DNA from: Citrobacter freundii ATCC 8090 = MTCC 1658 = NBRC 12681
Lineage (GTDB): Bacteria; Pseudomonadota; Gammaproteobacteria; Enterobacterales; Enterobacteriaceae
Reading direction: 5' to 3'
Assembly (NCBI RefSeq): GCF_011064845.1
Contig: NZ_CP049015.1
Location: 992,001 to 1,056,000 of the forward strand
Length of the DNA stretch: 64,000 nucleotides
Every line of letters begins with the position of its first letter. The stretch's first letter is position 1. This document shows, piece by piece, positions 33,557 to 44,269 of the stretch. Both the position numbers and the translations under genes were made by a program. Below the pieces are notes generated by a model. It was not told where the DNA came from and did not search any database. It saw nothing but the letters and a program-made list of their open reading frames with translations.

Positions 33557-35014
33557 TTACTTCGCCGGAATAGACTTCAGCAGTTCAGTCAGCAGCGTCC
33601 AGTAATGGCCGACGCTTTCGATATGAACCTGTTCATCCGGGGAGTGCGGGCCGGTGATGGTTGGCCCGATGGAAACCATGTCCATATCTGGATACGGTTT
33701 CTTGAACAGACCACATTCCAGACCGGCGTGGATGATTTGGATGTTAGGCGTTTTGTTGAACAGACGCTGATAGGTTTCACGAACCAGGTGCATAACCGGA
33801 GAGTTGGCATCCGGCTGCCAGCCAGGGTATCCGCCTTTTGCCTGGGTTTTCGCGCCAGCCAGTTTACCCAGTGAATCCAGCATGCTCACCACGTAGTCTT
33901 TACCGCTGTCGATCAGAGAACGAATGAGGCAGTGAATTTCAACGTTGTCGTCAGTCATGGTTACAACGCCGACGTTCAGGGAAGTTTCTACCACGCCTTT
34001 GGCGACGTCGGAGTTGCGGATAACACCGTTCGGGGTGGCGTTCAGCAGACGCACAAAGCTGTCACGAGACTCAGCGGTCAGCGCGGCTTTGTCTTGAGTA
34101 ACGGCATCCAGCAGCAGAGCCAGGTTCTTCTCTTTGGCTTCCAGTTCGTTTTTCAGGATTTCCTGATAGGTGTTGACCAGCGCTTTTAACGCATCAACTT
34201 TATCTGCAGCCACGGCCAGGGTGGCAAAGGCTTCACGCGGAATTGCGTTACGCAGCGTACCGCCGTTGAAATCAACCAGACGCAGATCCAGCTCTTCAGC
34301 GTGGCCCGCCAGGAAGCGTACCAGCAGCTTGTTCGCGTTACCGAGACCCACGTGGATTTCGCCGCCGGAGTGGCCGCCTTTCAGGCCTTTTAACGTCAGC
34401 TTAAAGCTCTGGAAGCCAGCAGGGATTGCTTCACGGGACAGCGGCAGGTTAGAGGTAAAGTCGATTCCGCCTGCGCAACCCATGTAGATCTCACCTTCTT
34501 CTTCTGAGTCGGTGTTGATCAGGATATCTGCCTGCAGCCAGTTAGCCTGCAGACCAAACGCGCCATCCATACCTGCTTCTTCGGTCATGGTCAGCAGCAC
34601 TTCCAGAGGACCATGTACCACGCTGTCATCAGCCAGAACGGCCAGCGCGGACGCCATACCGATACCGTTATCCGCACCCAGCGTGGTGCCACGGGCTTTT
34701 ACCCATTCGCCATCAATATAAGGTTGGATAGGATCTTTGGTAAAGTCGTGCACGGTGTCGTTGTTTTTCTGCGGGACCATATCCAGGTGCGCCTGCAGAA
34801 CGACCGGTTTACGGTTTTCCATGCCTGCGGTAGCGGGTTTGCGAATCAGGATATTACCGACTTGATCGCGCTCGACGTGGAAACCTTTTTCCTGGGCCCA
34901 GCTCAGAATGTGTTCAGCGAGCTGCTCTTCATGATAGGACGGATGAGGAATAGAACAGATTTTGGCAAAAATATCCCATAGCGGTTGCGGGGATAATTGA
35001 GACAGTTCAGACAC
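33557..35014 (-). CDS. pepD: Aminoacyl-histidine dipeptidase PepD
   Basis: PepD is the cytosolic zinc dipeptidase (carnosinase, beta-alanyl-dipeptidase) of the M20 family. Zinc-binding motifs are visible as VLQAHLDMVPQ near residue 78 and GADNGIGM near 118, plus TEEAGMDGAFG near 145. The GTG at 35014 (MSELSQLSPQPLWDIFAKI) gives 485 residues, the size of E. coli PepD; the longer frame from 35086 has no homology in its first 24 codons. It is convergent with dinB across a BIME and divergent from gpt. Confidence 0.97.
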   Translation of the reverse strand: MSELSQLSPQPLWDIFAKICSIPHPSYHEEQLAEHILSWAQEKGFHVERDQVGNILIRKPATAGMENRKPVVLQAHLDMVPQKNNDTVHDFTKDPIQPYIDGEWVKARGTTLGADNGIGMASALAVLADDSVVHGPLEVLLTMTEEAGMDGAFGLQANWLQADILINTDSEEEGEIYMGCAGGIDFTSNLPLSREAIPAGFQSFKLTLKGLKGGHSGGEIHVGLGNANKLLVRFLAGHAEELDLRLVDFNGGTLRNAIPREAFATLAVAADKVDALKALVNTYQEILKNELEAKEKNLALLLDAVTQDKAALTAESRDSFVRLLNATPNGVIRNSDVAKGVVETSLNVGVVTMTDDNVEIHCLIRSLIDSGKDYVVSMLDSLGKLAGAKTQAKGGYPGWQPDANSPVMHLVRETYQRLFNKTPNIQIIHAGLECGLFKKPYPDMDMVSIGPTITGPHSPDEQVHIESVGHYWTLLTELLKSIPAK

Positions 35015-35180
35015 GTTGAGTCTCCTTGGCGATGTCCTACAAAACTTGCTTGCAGGCCACGGGGTTAGCAGAATTAAAAACATCACAAGTCAGGCTTGCG
35101 CGATGCGATTGAGAATACCACTTTCTCCGCTGACGGCTAGCATAAAGCATGCAAAAAGAGGCGCGGATTCCGCGAAACAC

Positions 35181-35209
35181 TGGTTTTTAGTGCGTCAGAT
35201 CTCTATAAT
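35181..35209 (+). promoter_or_regulatory. Candidate sigma-70 promoter of gpt
   Basis: TATAAT at 35204-35209 is a perfect -10 box. TGGTTT 17 bases before it is a weak -35. It lies 67 bases before the gpt ATG in the divergent pepD-gpt gap. Confidence 0.4.
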
Positions 35210-35275
35210 CTCGCGCAACCTATTTCCCCCTCGAACACTTTTTAAGCCGTAGATAAACAGGCTGGGACACTTCAC

Positions 35276-35734
35276 ATGAGCGAAAAATACGTCGTCACCT
35301 GGGACATGTTGCAGATCCATGCACGTAAACTGGCAAGCCGCCTGATGCCTTCTGAACAATGGAAAGGCATTATTGCCGTTAGCCGTGGTGGTCTGGTACC
35401 GGGCGCATTGCTGGCGCGTGAATTGGGTATTCGTCATGTCGATACCGTATGCATCTCCAGCTACGATCACGACAACCAGCGCGAACTGAAAGTGCTGAAA
35501 CGTGCCGAAGGCGACGGTGAAGGTTTCATCGTAATCGATGACCTGGTTGACACCGGTGGTACCGCCGTTGCGATCCGCGAAATGTATCCTAAAGCGCATT
35601 TCGTTACTATCTTCGCTAAGCCGGCAGGCCGTCCGCTGGTGAATGATTATGTTGTTGATATCCCTCAGGATACCTGGATTGAACAGCCGTGGGATATGGG
35701 CGTGGTGTTCGTCCCGCCGATCTCTGGTCGCTAA
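35276..35734 (+). CDS. gpt: Xanthine-guanine phosphoribosyltransferase Gpt
   Basis: Gpt salvages guanine, xanthine and hypoxanthine to nucleotides with PRPP. The 152 residues are nearly identical to E. coli Gpt and include the PRPP-binding motif [19 protein letters not shown] near 83-101 and the N-terminal [10 protein letters not shown]. Start and length are those of the family. It is divergent from pepD and followed by its own terminator. Confidence 0.98.
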   Translation: MSEKYVVTWDMLQIHARKLASRLMPSEQWKGIIAVSRGGLVPGALLARELGIRHVDTVCISSYDHDNQRELKVLKRAEGDGEGFIVIDDLVDTGGTAVAIREMYPKAHFVTIFAKPAGRPLVNDYVVDIPQDTWIEQPWDMGVVFVPPISGR

Positions 35735-35747
35735 TCTAAAAAGTTTT

Positions 35748-35773
35748 CAACGCCTGGCAACTGCCGGGCGTTG
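35748..35773 (+). terminator. Terminator after gpt
   Basis: CAACGCCTGGCA and TGCCGGGCGTTG form a 12-base stem with one internal mismatch and a minimal AC loop region, followed by TTCTTTTTG. It is 14 bases after the gpt stop. Confidence 0.88.
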
Positions 35774-35834
35774 TTCTTTTTGTGCAGTGTCAGGTTACAC
35801 TATGCCTTAGTGAGTACTCATGGAGGCTGCAATC

Positions 35835-37079
35835 ATGTCACAGGCTAACCTCAGCGAAGTCCTGTTTAAACCCCGCTTCAAACACCCTGAAACGTCAACG
35901 CTGGTTCGTCGTTTTAATCACGGCGCGCAGCCGTCCGTACAATCTGCCCTGGATGGTAAAACCATTCCCCACTGGTATCGCATGGTGAATCGTCTGATGT
36001 GGATCTGGCGTGGCGTCGACCCGCGTGAAATCCTTGAGGTGCAGGCACGTATCGTGATGAGCGAAGCCGAACGTACGGATAAAGAACTCTACGATACGGT
36101 TATCGGCTATCGCGGCGGGAACTGGATCTATGAGTGGGCGAAGCAGGCGATGGACTGGCAACAGAAAGCGTCTATGGAAGAGGATCCGCAGGTGAGCGGA
36201 CGCCACTGGCTACATGCGTCTACGTTGTACAACATTGCCGCTTACCCACACCTGAAAGGCGATGAGCTGGCAGAACAGGCACAGGCTTTGGCCAATCGCG
36301 CCTATGAAGAGGCCGCGCAGCGACTGCCGGGGACATTGCGCGAGATGGAATTTGCCGTTACCGGCGGCGCGCCAATCACTGGATTCCTGCATATGCCAAA
36401 AGGCGACGGTCCGTTCCCGACGGTGCTGATGTGCGGTGGCCTCGATTCCATGCAAACGGATTATTACAGTCTGTATGAGCGCTACTTTGCTCCACGTGGC
36501 ATTGCTATGCTGACGCTGGATATGCCGTCGGTTGGGTTCTCATCAAAATGGAAACTGACTCAGGATTCCAGCCTGCTGCATCAGCACGTATTAAAAGCGC
36601 TGCCTAATGTTCCCTGGGTGGATCACACTCGCGTGGCGGCCTTCGGTTTCCGCTTTGGCGCTAACGTAGCGGTACGTCTGGCATATCTGGAATCATCACG
36701 TCTGAAGGCGGTGGCCTGTCTGGGACCAGTGGTTCATGCGCTGCTTAGTGACCCGCAGCGTCAGGCGAGCGTCCCGGAAATGTATCTTGATGTACTGGCT
36801 AGCCGCCTGGGGATGCATGACGCCTCCGATGAAGCGCTGCGCGTTGAGCTTAATCGCTATTCATTAAAAGTGCAGGGCCTGCTGGGGCGACGCTGCCCGA
36901 CGCCAATGCTTTCGGGGTTCTGGAAGAACGACCCGTTTAGCCCGGAAGAAGAGTCACGTTTAATCACATCTTCATCTTCAGACGGTAAGCTACTGGAGAT
37001 CCCCTTCAATCCGGTGTATCGCAATTTTGACAAAGGGTTGCAGGAAATAACCAGTTGGATCAATCAGAGATTGTGTTAA
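35835..37079 (+). CDS. frsA: FrsA fermentation-respiration switch protein (YafA-type esterase)
   Basis: FrsA is an alpha/beta-hydrolase-like protein that binds unphosphorylated enzyme IIA-Glc in enterobacteria and affects fermentation. The 414-residue product starting at the ATG at 35835 ([20 protein letters not shown]) matches E. coli FrsA in length and order. The nucleophile-elbow region is [20 protein letters not shown] near 280. A start at 35820 gives five extra residues without homology. It lies between gpt and crl as in E. coli. Confidence 0.97.
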   Translation: MSQANLSEVLFKPRFKHPETSTLVRRFNHGAQPSVQSALDGKTIPHWYRMVNRLMWIWRGVDPREILEVQARIVMSEAERTDKELYDTVIGYRGGNWIYEWAKQAMDWQQKASMEEDPQVSGRHWLHASTLYNIAAYPHLKGDELAEQAQALANRAYEEAAQRLPGTLREMEFAVTGGAPITGFLHMPKGDGPFPTVLMCGGLDSMQTDYYSLYERYFAPRGIAMLTLDMPSVGFSSKWKLTQDSSLLHQHVLKALPNVPWVDHTRVAAFGFRFGANVAVRLAYLESSRLKAVACLGPVVHALLSDPQRQASVPEMYLDVLASRLGMHDASDEALRVELNRYSLKVQGLLGRRCPTPMLSGFWKNDPFSPEEESRLITSSSSDGKLLEIPFNPVYRNFDKGLQEITSWINQRLC

Positions 37080-37538
<459 letters not shown>

Positions 37539-37547
37539 TGAACAGTG

Positions 37548-37583
37548 AAAAGCCGGATGGCGGCGCAACCCCATCCGGCTTTT
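37548..37583. terminator. REP-type bidirectional terminator between crl and phoE
   Basis: AAAAGCCGGATGG and CCATCCGGCTTTT form 13-base arms around a 10-base loop, with T-runs in both directions. It fits a shared terminator for the convergent crl and phoE. Confidence 0.88.
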
Positions 37584-37594
37584 TTTATGCTATA

Positions 37595-38650
37595 TCAAAA
37601 CTGGTAGACCATACCGACGGCAACGATATTATCATCGTTGATGCCCAGCTTATTATCGCTATCGAGCTGGTTGATTTTATAATCGACAAACGCGGACATA
37701 TTTTTGTTGAAATAGTACGTTGCGCCGAGATCAATATAATTCACCAGATCTTCATTGCCGACGCCTTCAATATCTTTCCCTTTAGACAGCACATAACCCA
37801 GTGACGGACGCAGACCAAAGTCAAACTGGTACTGAACGACCGCTTCGAAGTTCTGTGTTTTATTAGCAAAGCCACCGGAAATTGGCGTCATATTGCGCGT
37901 TTCAGAATAGAACGTTGCAATATAAATATCGTTAGCATCATATTTTAAGCCAGTTGCCCAGGCTTCTGCTTTATCGCCTGTACCGCGAGTTTGCAGATTC
38001 TGCTGGTTAGTACGATCGGAGTTGGTATAAGCGCCGCTCACCGCAAAATCGCTGCCGCCAAAGTCATAGGTAACGGAAGTACCAAAACCGTCGCCGTTCT
38101 GTTTTTTCACATCGCGGTCCTGGTTTTTACCCTGATATTGCAGGGTCAGATCCAGGCCATCCACGACGCCGAAGAAGTCGGTGTTACGGTAAGTTGCCAG
38201 GCCGCTGGCACGTTTGGTCATAAAGTTATCGGTTTGTGCGGAGGAGTCGCCGCCGAATTCCGGGAACATATCGGTCCATGCTTCCACGTCATACAGCGCA
38301 CCCAGGTTACGGCCATAATCAAACGAGCCAAAATCTTTTAATTTCACACCGGCGAAGGCCAGACGTGTTTTTTGTTGGTTAGAATCGCTTTCAGCTTTAT
38401 TGCCGGCGAATTCAGCCTCCCAACGACCATAACCGGTCAGTTGATCGTTAATTTGCGTTTCGCCTTTAAAACCTAAACGGATATAGCTTTGGTCACCATC
38501 TTTGCTGTCATAATCCGTCATGTAATGCATGGCTTTTACTTTGCCGTATAAGTCCAGTTTATTACCGTTCTTGTTATACACTTCCGCAGCCTGTACGGAT
38601 GCCGACGCAACAATTCCCATCACCACTAATGCCAGAGTGCTCTTTTTCAT
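37595..38650 (-). CDS. phoE: Outer-membrane porin PhoE
   Basis: PhoE is the phosphate-starvation-induced trimeric anion porin. The 351-residue precursor starts [20 protein letters not shown] with signal cleavage after QA. The C-terminal Phe (VAVGMVYQF) is the beta-barrel assembly signal, and the constriction-loop PEFGGDSS is present near 135. I use the ATG at 38650, 6 bases after AGGA; the ATG at 38656 overlaps that site. A Pho box lies upstream. It is convergent with crl and divergent from proB. Confidence 0.97.
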   Translation of the reverse strand: MKKSTLALVVMGIVASASVQAAEVYNKNGNKLDLYGKVKAMHYMTDYDSKDGDQSYIRLGFKGETQINDQLTGYGRWEAEFAGNKAESDSNQQKTRLAFAGVKLKDFGSFDYGRNLGALYDVEAWTDMFPEFGGDSSAQTDNFMTKRASGLATYRNTDFFGVVDGLDLTLQYQGKNQDRDVKKQNGDGFGTSVTYDFGGSDFAVSGAYTNSDRTNQQNLQTRGTGDKAEAWATGLKYDANDIYIATFYSETRNMTPISGGFANKTQNFEAVVQYQFDFGLRPSLGYVLSKGKDIEGVGNEDLVNYIDLGATYYFNKNMSAFVDYKINQLDSDNKLGINDDNIVAVGMVYQF

Positions 38651-38733
38651 TTTCATTCCTGATTAAAAGTACGCGCTAATATTCACTGGGTGTGATCCCC
38701 GTTAAAAGACAGGAGGGTTTTTAACGTCTGGCA

Positions 38734-38751
38734 ATGAACGTTTTATGACAA
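38734..38751 (-). promoter_or_regulatory. Pho box upstream of phoE
   Basis: TTGTCATAAAACGTTCAT on the minus strand matches the PhoB consensus (CTGTCATAAA, then CTGTCAT) at most positions and lies about 84 bases before the phoE ATG. It should replace the -35 element and bring PhoB control in low phosphate. Confidence 0.6.
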
Positions 38752-38939
38752 AGTAAGAATATTTTTAAAAAAGGATGTTTTTTTGTTTCTGTAATAAATG
38801 CGTCAAAATCTGCCGCTACGCTTGCTGATCCTGCGCAATAAAATTTCATGCTTTGTGCGCTGGTTGTTGGCAACCGGGGCCAGTCCTGCTAAAACGTTCG
38901 TTTGATATCATTTTCCCCAATTTTGAATGGCAGAGAATC

Positions 38940-40043
38940 ATGAGTGACAGCCAGACGCTGGTGGTAAAACTTGGCACCAGTGTGTTAACGGGCGGATCCC
39001 GCCGCCTGAACCGCGCCCACATCGTAGAACTGGTTCGCCAGTGCGCGCAGCTCCATGCCGCAGGGCATCGTATTGTTATTGTTACCTCAGGCGCGATTGC
39101 CGCCGGACGTGAGCATCTTGGTTACCCTGAACTCCCGGCAACGATAGCCTCGAAACAGCTGTTGGCAGCGGTAGGGCAGAGCCGACTGATTCAACTATGG
39201 GAACAGCTTTTCTCGATTTACGGTATTCATATCGGGCAGATGCTGCTGACGCGTGCGGATATGGAAGACAGAGAGCGCTTCCTCAATGCCCGCGATACGC
39301 TGCGCGCGCTGCTGGATAACAACATCGTTCCGGTCATTAATGAGAACGATGCGGTGGCGACCGCTGAAATTAAAGTGGGTGATAACGACAACCTCTCAGC
39401 GCTGGCGGCAATTCTGGCTGGAGCCGATAAGCTGCTGCTGTTGACCGATCAGCAGGGCCTGTTCACCGCCGATCCGCGCACCAATCCGCAGGCGGAGCTG
39501 ATCAAAGACGTGCACGGTATTGATGATGCGCTGCGCGCCATTGCCGGAGACAGCGTCTCGGGTCTGGGAACCGGCGGGATGGGAACAAAACTGCAGGCCG
39601 CCGATGTCGCGTGCCGCGCCGGGATCGACACCATAATTGCCGCAGGCAGCAAACCGGGCGTCATTGGCGACGTGATGGAAGGCGTTTCCGTTGGGACGCG
39701 TTTTCATGCTCAGGCATCTCCACTGGAGAACCGTAAACGCTGGATCTTCGGCGCGCCGCCTGCCGGAGAAATTACTGTTGATGAGGGCGCTACCGCAGCG
39801 ATTCTGGAACGCGGCAGCTCATTATTGCCAAAAGGCATTAAAAGCGTGACAGGCAACTTCTCTCGTGGTGAAGTGATCCGCATCTGCAATCTCGAAGGGC
39901 GCGATATTGCCCACGGCGTCACCCGCTATAACAGCGATGCGCTGCGCCGTATTGCCGGACATCACTCACAACAGATCGACACCATCCTGGGCTACGAATA
40001 CGGCCCGGTCGCTGTCCATCGTGACGACATGATCACCCGTTAA
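38940..40043 (+). CDS. proB: Glutamate 5-kinase ProB
   Basis: ProB phosphorylates glutamate in the first step of proline synthesis. The ATG at 38940 ([20 protein letters not shown]) gives 367 residues, the E. coli length, with the amino-acid-kinase domain (about 1-255) and a C-terminal PUA domain (about 275-355; [20 protein letters not shown]). Upstream in-frame codons to 38853 have no homology. It is the first gene of proBA, 11 bases before proA. Confidence 0.97.
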   Translation: MSDSQTLVVKLGTSVLTGGSRRLNRAHIVELVRQCAQLHAAGHRIVIVTSGAIAAGREHLGYPELPATIASKQLLAAVGQSRLIQLWEQLFSIYGIHIGQMLLTRADMEDRERFLNARDTLRALLDNNIVPVINENDAVATAEIKVGDNDNLSALAAILAGADKLLLLTDQQGLFTADPRTNPQAELIKDVHGIDDALRAIAGDSVSGLGTGGMGTKLQAADVACRAGIDTIIAAGSKPGVIGDVMEGVSVGTRFHAQASPLENRKRWIFGAPPAGEITVDEGATAAILERGSSLLPKGIKSVTGNFSRGEVIRICNLEGRDIAHGVTRYNSDALRRIAGHHSQQIDTILGYEYGPVAVHRDDMITR

Positions 40044-40054
40044 GGAACAGGCAT

Positions 40055-41308
40055 ATGCTGGAAAAAATGGGCATTGCTGCCAAAGCCGCGTCATATAAGC
40101 TGGCGCTGCTCTCCAGTCGCGAAAAAAATCGCGTACTGGAAACCATTGCTGATGAGCTGGAAGCGCAAACCGAAAGCATCCTCAGCGCGAACGTACAAGA
40201 TGTTGAGCAGGCGCGAGCCAACGGCCTGAGCGATGCGATGCTCGACCGCCTGGCTCTGACGCCAGCGCGTCTGAAAGCGATTGCTGACGATGTACGCCAG
40301 GTGTGTAATCTCGCCGACCCGGTCGGGCAGGTGATTGACGGTGGGCTGCTGGACAGCGGTCTGCGTCTGGAGCGTCGTCGCGTCCCGCTGGGCGTGATTG
40401 GCGTAATTTATGAAGCGCGCCCAAACGTCACCGTTGACGTTGCCTCCCTGTGCCTGAAAACCGGCAATGCCGCGATCCTGCGTGGTGGGAAAGAGACCTA
40501 CCGGACGAACGCCGCCACCGTGGCGGTTATCCAAAAGGCGCTGGAAGCCTGCGGTTTACCCGCGGCTGCCGTACAGTCGATTGATAACCCGGACCGCGCA
40601 CTGGTCGCTGAGATGCTACGGATGGATAAGTACATCGATATGCTGATCCCTCGCGGTGGCGCGGGCCTGCACAAGCTGTGTCGTGAGCAGTCGACTATCC
40701 CGGTCATCACCGGCGGCATTGGCGTATGTCATATCTATGTTGATGATACCGCGGAGATCGCCCCGGCCCTGAAGATTATCGTCAATGCCAAAACCCAGCG
40801 TCCGAGTACCTGCAACACCGTAGAAACTCTGCTGGTGCATCAGGATATCGCCGCGCGTTTTCTGCCAGCATTGAGCCAGCAGATGGCACAAAGCGGCGTA
40901 ACTCTGCACGGAGACGAAATGGCGCTGGCTACATTGAAAGCAGGACCTGCTAATGTGGTTGCGGTGAAAGCTGAAGAGTATGACGACGAGTTTCTGTCGC
41001 TGGATTTGAACGTGAAAATCGTCACCAGTCTGGATGATGCCATCGCCCACATCCGCGAGCATGGTACCCAGCATTCCGATGCGATCCTGACGCGTACGCT
41101 ACGCAACGCCGATCGTTTTGTGAATGAAGTCGATTCTTCCGCTGTGTACGTTAACGCTTCTACGCGTTTTACCGATGGCGGCCAGTTTGGACTGGGTGCG
41201 GAAGTGGCGGTAAGTACGCAAAAACTGCACGCGCGTGGTCCAATGGGGCTGGAAGCACTGACTACATACAAATGGGTTGGCTTCGGCGACGACACGATCC
41301 GTGCGTAA
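40055..41308 (+). CDS. proA: Gamma-glutamyl phosphate reductase ProA
   Basis: ProA reduces gamma-glutamyl phosphate with NADPH to glutamate semialdehyde, the second step of proline synthesis. The 417 residues match the family, with the catalytic Cys in [17 protein letters not shown] near residue 255 and the NADPH region [21 protein letters not shown] diverged copy of its last six codons (DDTIRA and stop) recurs at 52880, marking an island boundary. Confidence 0.97.
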   Translation: MLEKMGIAAKAASYKLALLSSREKNRVLETIADELEAQTESILSANVQDVEQARANGLSDAMLDRLALTPARLKAIADDVRQVCNLADPVGQVIDGGLLDSGLRLERRRVPLGVIGVIYEARPNVTVDVASLCLKTGNAAILRGGKETYRTNAATVAVIQKALEACGLPAAAVQSIDNPDRALVAEMLRMDKYIDMLIPRGGAGLHKLCREQSTIPVITGGIGVCHIYVDDTAEIAPALKIIVNAKTQRPSTCNTVETLLVHQDIAARFLPALSQQMAQSGVTLHGDEMALATLKAGPANVVAVKAEEYDDEFLSLDLNVKIVTSLDDAIAHIREHGTQHSDAILTRTLRNADRFVNEVDSSAVYVNASTRFTDGGQFGLGAEVAVSTQKLHARGPMGLEALTTYKWVGFGDDTIRA

Positions 41309-41400
41309 TTGAAAACGGGCGATTCCATAATAGCACTCTGATTTTCAAGGCTATTAAGGCATCGCCCTGTTAATTCTAACCTTCACTCCACTGCCACATT
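41288..41400 (+). repeat. proA 3'-end direct repeat, copy A
   Basis: The first 26 bases, covering the last six proA codons and stop, match copy B at 52880 in 25 of 26 positions. About 85 further bases still align with many differences (TCTAACCTTC versus TTTAACCTTC is one recognisable block). The two copies bound the pilus island. Confidence 0.85.
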
Positions 41401-41578
41401 TTTCTATCCTGCGTTTTAACATCATCAGTCTGGTTATGACCCATGCGTCCCTGTGCCAGAAAGGCGATGTATCACAGAATTTTCCCTGCCAGCATGAATT
41501 TTCCTGGTCTTAAGTTCACGTATTGTTCCCATGGCCCGATCTATTAGAATCAGTCTCATTTTTATGAGGAGTTGTTGC

Positions 41579-42298
41579 GTGAAATCGGATATTCACAAAC
41601 ATCGCATTCCTGTAGTGCCGCTCGGCAACCCGTTTCCCCCCCGCCATTGTTCGCTGTGTCCAAAGGGAGCGGCAATTGATCGTGATAATCAACACCGATT
41701 AATAGACAAAAGAAGAAGGTTTAAAGCTGGGGAGATACTCGCCCGGCAGGATGAAGCCGCAAACATGCTTTTTGTTATTCACGAGGGATACTGCAAGTCC
41801 AGCGTGGAATGCGGTGATAACGATTTTATCAGTCGCTTTTATGTTCCGGGAGATATCATGGCGCTGGATGCTGTCGAAGGGGGGAAGTACCTGACAACGA
41901 TTAAGGCGGCAACGGCTGCGGAGGTATGTCATATCGATATTGCGCGGTTGTTCAAAGTAGCAGAAAAGGATCCGTCGGTTGCTGCCGCAGTCATCAAGTT
42001 TCTCTGCAGGGACAATGGATTCATTGTTGAAAAACTGCGGCGCTATGCGAATAAACATGCTGAGGCCAGGATCGCTGCTTTTCTGGTGGAGTTTTACGAG
42101 ATGCATTTACGTATTGGCAGGCCAGAAACGACGCTTCACTTGCCATTCTCCCGGGAGGAAATTGCCAGTTATCTCGACCTTAAAATTGAAACCGTTAGCC
42201 GGTCATTTAAATCCCTCGAACAACAAAATTTCATTACCCTACATCGGGTGCGAACGGTAACACTTAATAGTTATTTGGGATTAAAAGGTTTCAGCTAA
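41579..42298 (+). CDS. FNR/CRP-family transcriptional regulator, likely pilus regulator
   Basis: The protein of about 239 residues has the CRP/FNR layout: a cyclic-nucleotide-binding-type beta-roll (about 35-140), a long dimer helix and a winged helix whose recognition helix reads IASYLDLKIETVSRSFKSLE near 190. ETVSR matches FNR's E..SR, so it should bind TTGAT-N4-ATCAA. An N-terminal CSLCP supplies two Cys, fewer than FNR's 4Fe-4S set, so oxygen sensing is uncertain. The GTG at 41579 has GAGGAG 8 bases before it; the longer frame from 41531 lacks a site. A perfect FNR-type palindrome stands between this gene and ecpA. It takes the position where ecpR lies in E. coli. Confidence 0.85.
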   Translation: MKSDIHKHRIPVVPLGNPFPPRHCSLCPKGAAIDRDNQHRLIDKRRRFKAGEILARQDEAANMLFVIHEGYCKSSVECGDNDFISRFYVPGDIMALDAVEGGKYLTTIKAATAAEVCHIDIARLFKVAEKDPSVAAAVIKFLCRDNGFIVEKLRRYANKHAEARIAAFLVEFYEMHLRIGRPETTLHLPFSREEIASYLDLKIETVSRSFKSLEQQNFITLHRVRTVTLNSYLGLKGFS

Positions 42299-42893
42299 AT
42301 CTCTCCTGTTGAGCGTTATATAACTCTTGATATTCCAGGAATATTCTTTTTATATGGAAAATTCCTGGTTTTATTTATATGAAATAATTATCAATTCGAA
42401 TACTAATCCTCCAGCTTGGCGATTATTTTATAAGAATATTCCCCCTCATATGAATATTTCATGAGAATTTTCTTGTGAAGTTAAAAAATTAGCATAATTG
42501 CAACAAATAATAAGCATTATAGAGAAAATATGGAGGCGTTAATTATCTTTATGTTTTGTAAGGGTTTTGCTTAGGTGGTATTTGTATGATCTTTTTGATA
42601 TTTATCAAAAACATAAAAAAGATGAATTGTTTGGTATTGCTTATTTGTGTGGGTGATAATTCTGAAACAAGGCACATTTCAAGTAATTCTGTCTTAGGAG
42701 ACTTCTTAGATAAAATTTTTTGTGGGAAAATTCTTAGTTTTTTGTAATTTTTGCGTTTCAGGGTTTGTTGAGATGTTACTTAATTCAAATGATAATTTTT
42801 TGGCGCGGCAATTCTGGCTCGCAATTAATGGAACCGCTGGAGTGACTTAAAAATAAGACTCGGTGGTGAGTTTGTTCTTAGGAGAAGATAAAA
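42299..42893 (+). promoter_or_regulatory. Long AT-rich leader of the ecp operon with an FNR box
   Basis: About 595 bases of very AT-rich sequence precede ecpA, with no gene I can support. TTGATATTTATCAA at 42595-42608 is a perfect FNR-type half-site palindrome (TTGAT, 4 bases, ATCAA), embedded in a longer TTTTGATA/TATCAAAA symmetry and about 290 bases before ecpA. The composition suggests silencing by H-NS (inference). AGGAGAA precedes the ecpA start. Confidence 0.75.
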
Positions 42894-43481
42894 ATGAAAA
42901 AATTATTATTAGTAACCTCTCTGGCTTCTGTATTTGTTGCAGCAAATGCAATGGCAGACGTTACTGCTTCTGCAACTGCCTCGTGGGACGCGACGGCAAC
43001 AAAAGATACCACCAGTATGTTGGTTGTCACCCCGCTGAACTCTTTGACTTTCCAGTATGCTGAAGGACTGAAAGCCTTCAACTCTCAGGACGGTGCTTTT
43101 GATGTGACTATTCAGGGTCAGGAAACGGCAACTGATTTTGAGCTGACTGCTCAGATCATTAGTAACACGCTGACCAACGCCAGTGGCGATGCGTCTACCC
43201 TGAACGTAGGGGTGGCATGGAATGGCACCGCGCTGACTAACTCATCAGATACTGTCCTGGTTAACTCCAGCTCGACTTCTGGTCTTGAAAGCCTGATGGC
43301 TGATGGCGCTTATAACGGTGCTGCTCGTGTCAGCGATCAATCCAACTTCAAATTCACCATCGCGTCAGCGACTTCTGATGGTAGCCAGGCAGTAACGGAT
43401 TACTCTGCTCTGCCAGACGGCTATTGGACTGGCGATGTAAAAGTACAGTTTAATGCAACCTGGACGACTCCGTCCGCCTAA
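42894..43481 (+). CDS. ecpA: E. coli common pilus major subunit EcpA
   Basis: EcpA is the pilin of the common pilus (Mat fimbria), a class of chaperone-usher pilus used in adhesion and biofilm. The 195 residues have a signal peptide (LLVTSLASVFVAANAMA) and clear resemblance to EcpA: DVTASATASWDATATKDTTS, LVVTPLNSLTFQYAEGLKAF and the end LPDGYWTGDVKVQFNATWT. It opens the operon ecpABCDE. A hairpin right after the gene could hold the downstream genes at a lower level. Confidence 0.92.
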   Translation: MKKLLLVTSLASVFVAANAMADVTASATASWDATATKDTTSMLVVTPLNSLTFQYAEGLKAFNSQDGAFDVTIQGQETATDFELTAQIISNTLTNASGDASTLNVGVAWNGTALTNSSDTVLVNSSSTSGLESLMADGAYNGAARVSDQSNFKFTIASATSDGSQAVTDYSALPDGYWTGDVKVQFNATWTTPSA

Positions 43482-43490
43482 GTAATAAAA

Positions 43491-43516
43491 ATTCGGGAGA
43501 ATTTTTTCTCCCGAAT
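43491..43516 (+). terminator. Attenuator-like hairpin between ecpA and ecpB
   Basis: ATTCGGGAGA and TCTCCCGAAT form perfect 10-base arms around ATTTTT; TTATCAGG follows, so the U-run is weak. It lies 9 bases after the ecpA stop and may let some transcription through to ecpB while stabilising ecpA mRNA. Confidence 0.8.
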
Positions 43517-43533
43517 TTATCAGGAATGGCGTC

Positions 43534-44211
43534 ATGAAAAAATATTTACCGGCAGTGATGTTGGTAGGGTTAGTAGCATCTTTTCCCGGATGGGCAATTA
43601 ATGTGGGTGAAATCACATCGATAATGACTTCTGCTGAGAGTTCATTATCGAAAGAAATTACTAATACAACTGATGCGGCGCGTTATGTCAGTGTTTCGGT
43701 AAAACAATTGTCATCACCTTTGGCGGGGGGAGTCGAAATAAAGCCTGTCAATTCCGGAGAGTTACTTTCTACACCTGCCAATCTTATTCTTCCTGGTCAA
43801 GCAAAGGATGTTTTCCGCTTCTTTTATAAAGGACCAGCAGATGATCTCGAACGTTATTATCGTCTGCAATGGATAGATGAGCCGGTCACCGAGAGCGCGG
43901 AAACCCGGGCGAATAAAATGGCGGTAGCAACAGCGTCGGCAGAAATTGGCACTATTCTGGTGGTCGCGCCGCGAAAAGAACGTTTTGAATATAGCCGAAA
44001 TGGCGATGTTATTACCAATACTGGCAATGTTTCGTTTCGTGTGATCGCCTATGGCGCCTGTAAGGATAAGGCTCGCGATCAGGGACGAGGTTGTCGCGAA
44101 CGCTATTACATTATGCCAGGTACAAAAATAAAACTGCAGTTCACCGACATTAGTAATAGCCGCTCACGCATTGGTATCTGGCACGGTAAGCAGTTTATTA
44201 CAGTGAAGTGA
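43534..44211 (+). CDS. ecpB: Pilus chaperone EcpB
   Basis: EcpB is the periplasmic chaperone for Ecp pilins. The 225-residue product has a signal peptide (LPAVMLVGLVASFPGWA), an Ig-like chaperone fold region with VKQLSSPLAGGVEIKPVNSG and FRFFYKGPADDLERYYRLQW, and a C-terminal part with EYSRNGDVITNTGNVSFRV. These resemble the paralogous EcpE at 48380 (GPQDDKERYYRI matches GPADDLERYYRL). It lies 52 bases after ecpA, past the hairpin. Confidence 0.9.
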   Translation: MKKYLPAVMLVGLVASFPGWAINVGEITSIMTSAESSLSKEITNTTDAARYVSVSVKQLSSPLAGGVEIKPVNSGELLSTPANLILPGQAKDVFRFFYKGPADDLERYYRLQWIDEPVTESAETRANKMAVATASAEIGTILVVAPRKERFEYSRNGDVITNTGNVSFRVIAYGACKDKARDQGRGCRERYYIMPGTKIKLQFTDISNSRSRIGIWHGKQFITVK

Positions 44212-44269
44212 TGGTCAATAGCAGCCATCTGTACGGGATAAATAAAAATACCGGATTGTAAGGATGCAT

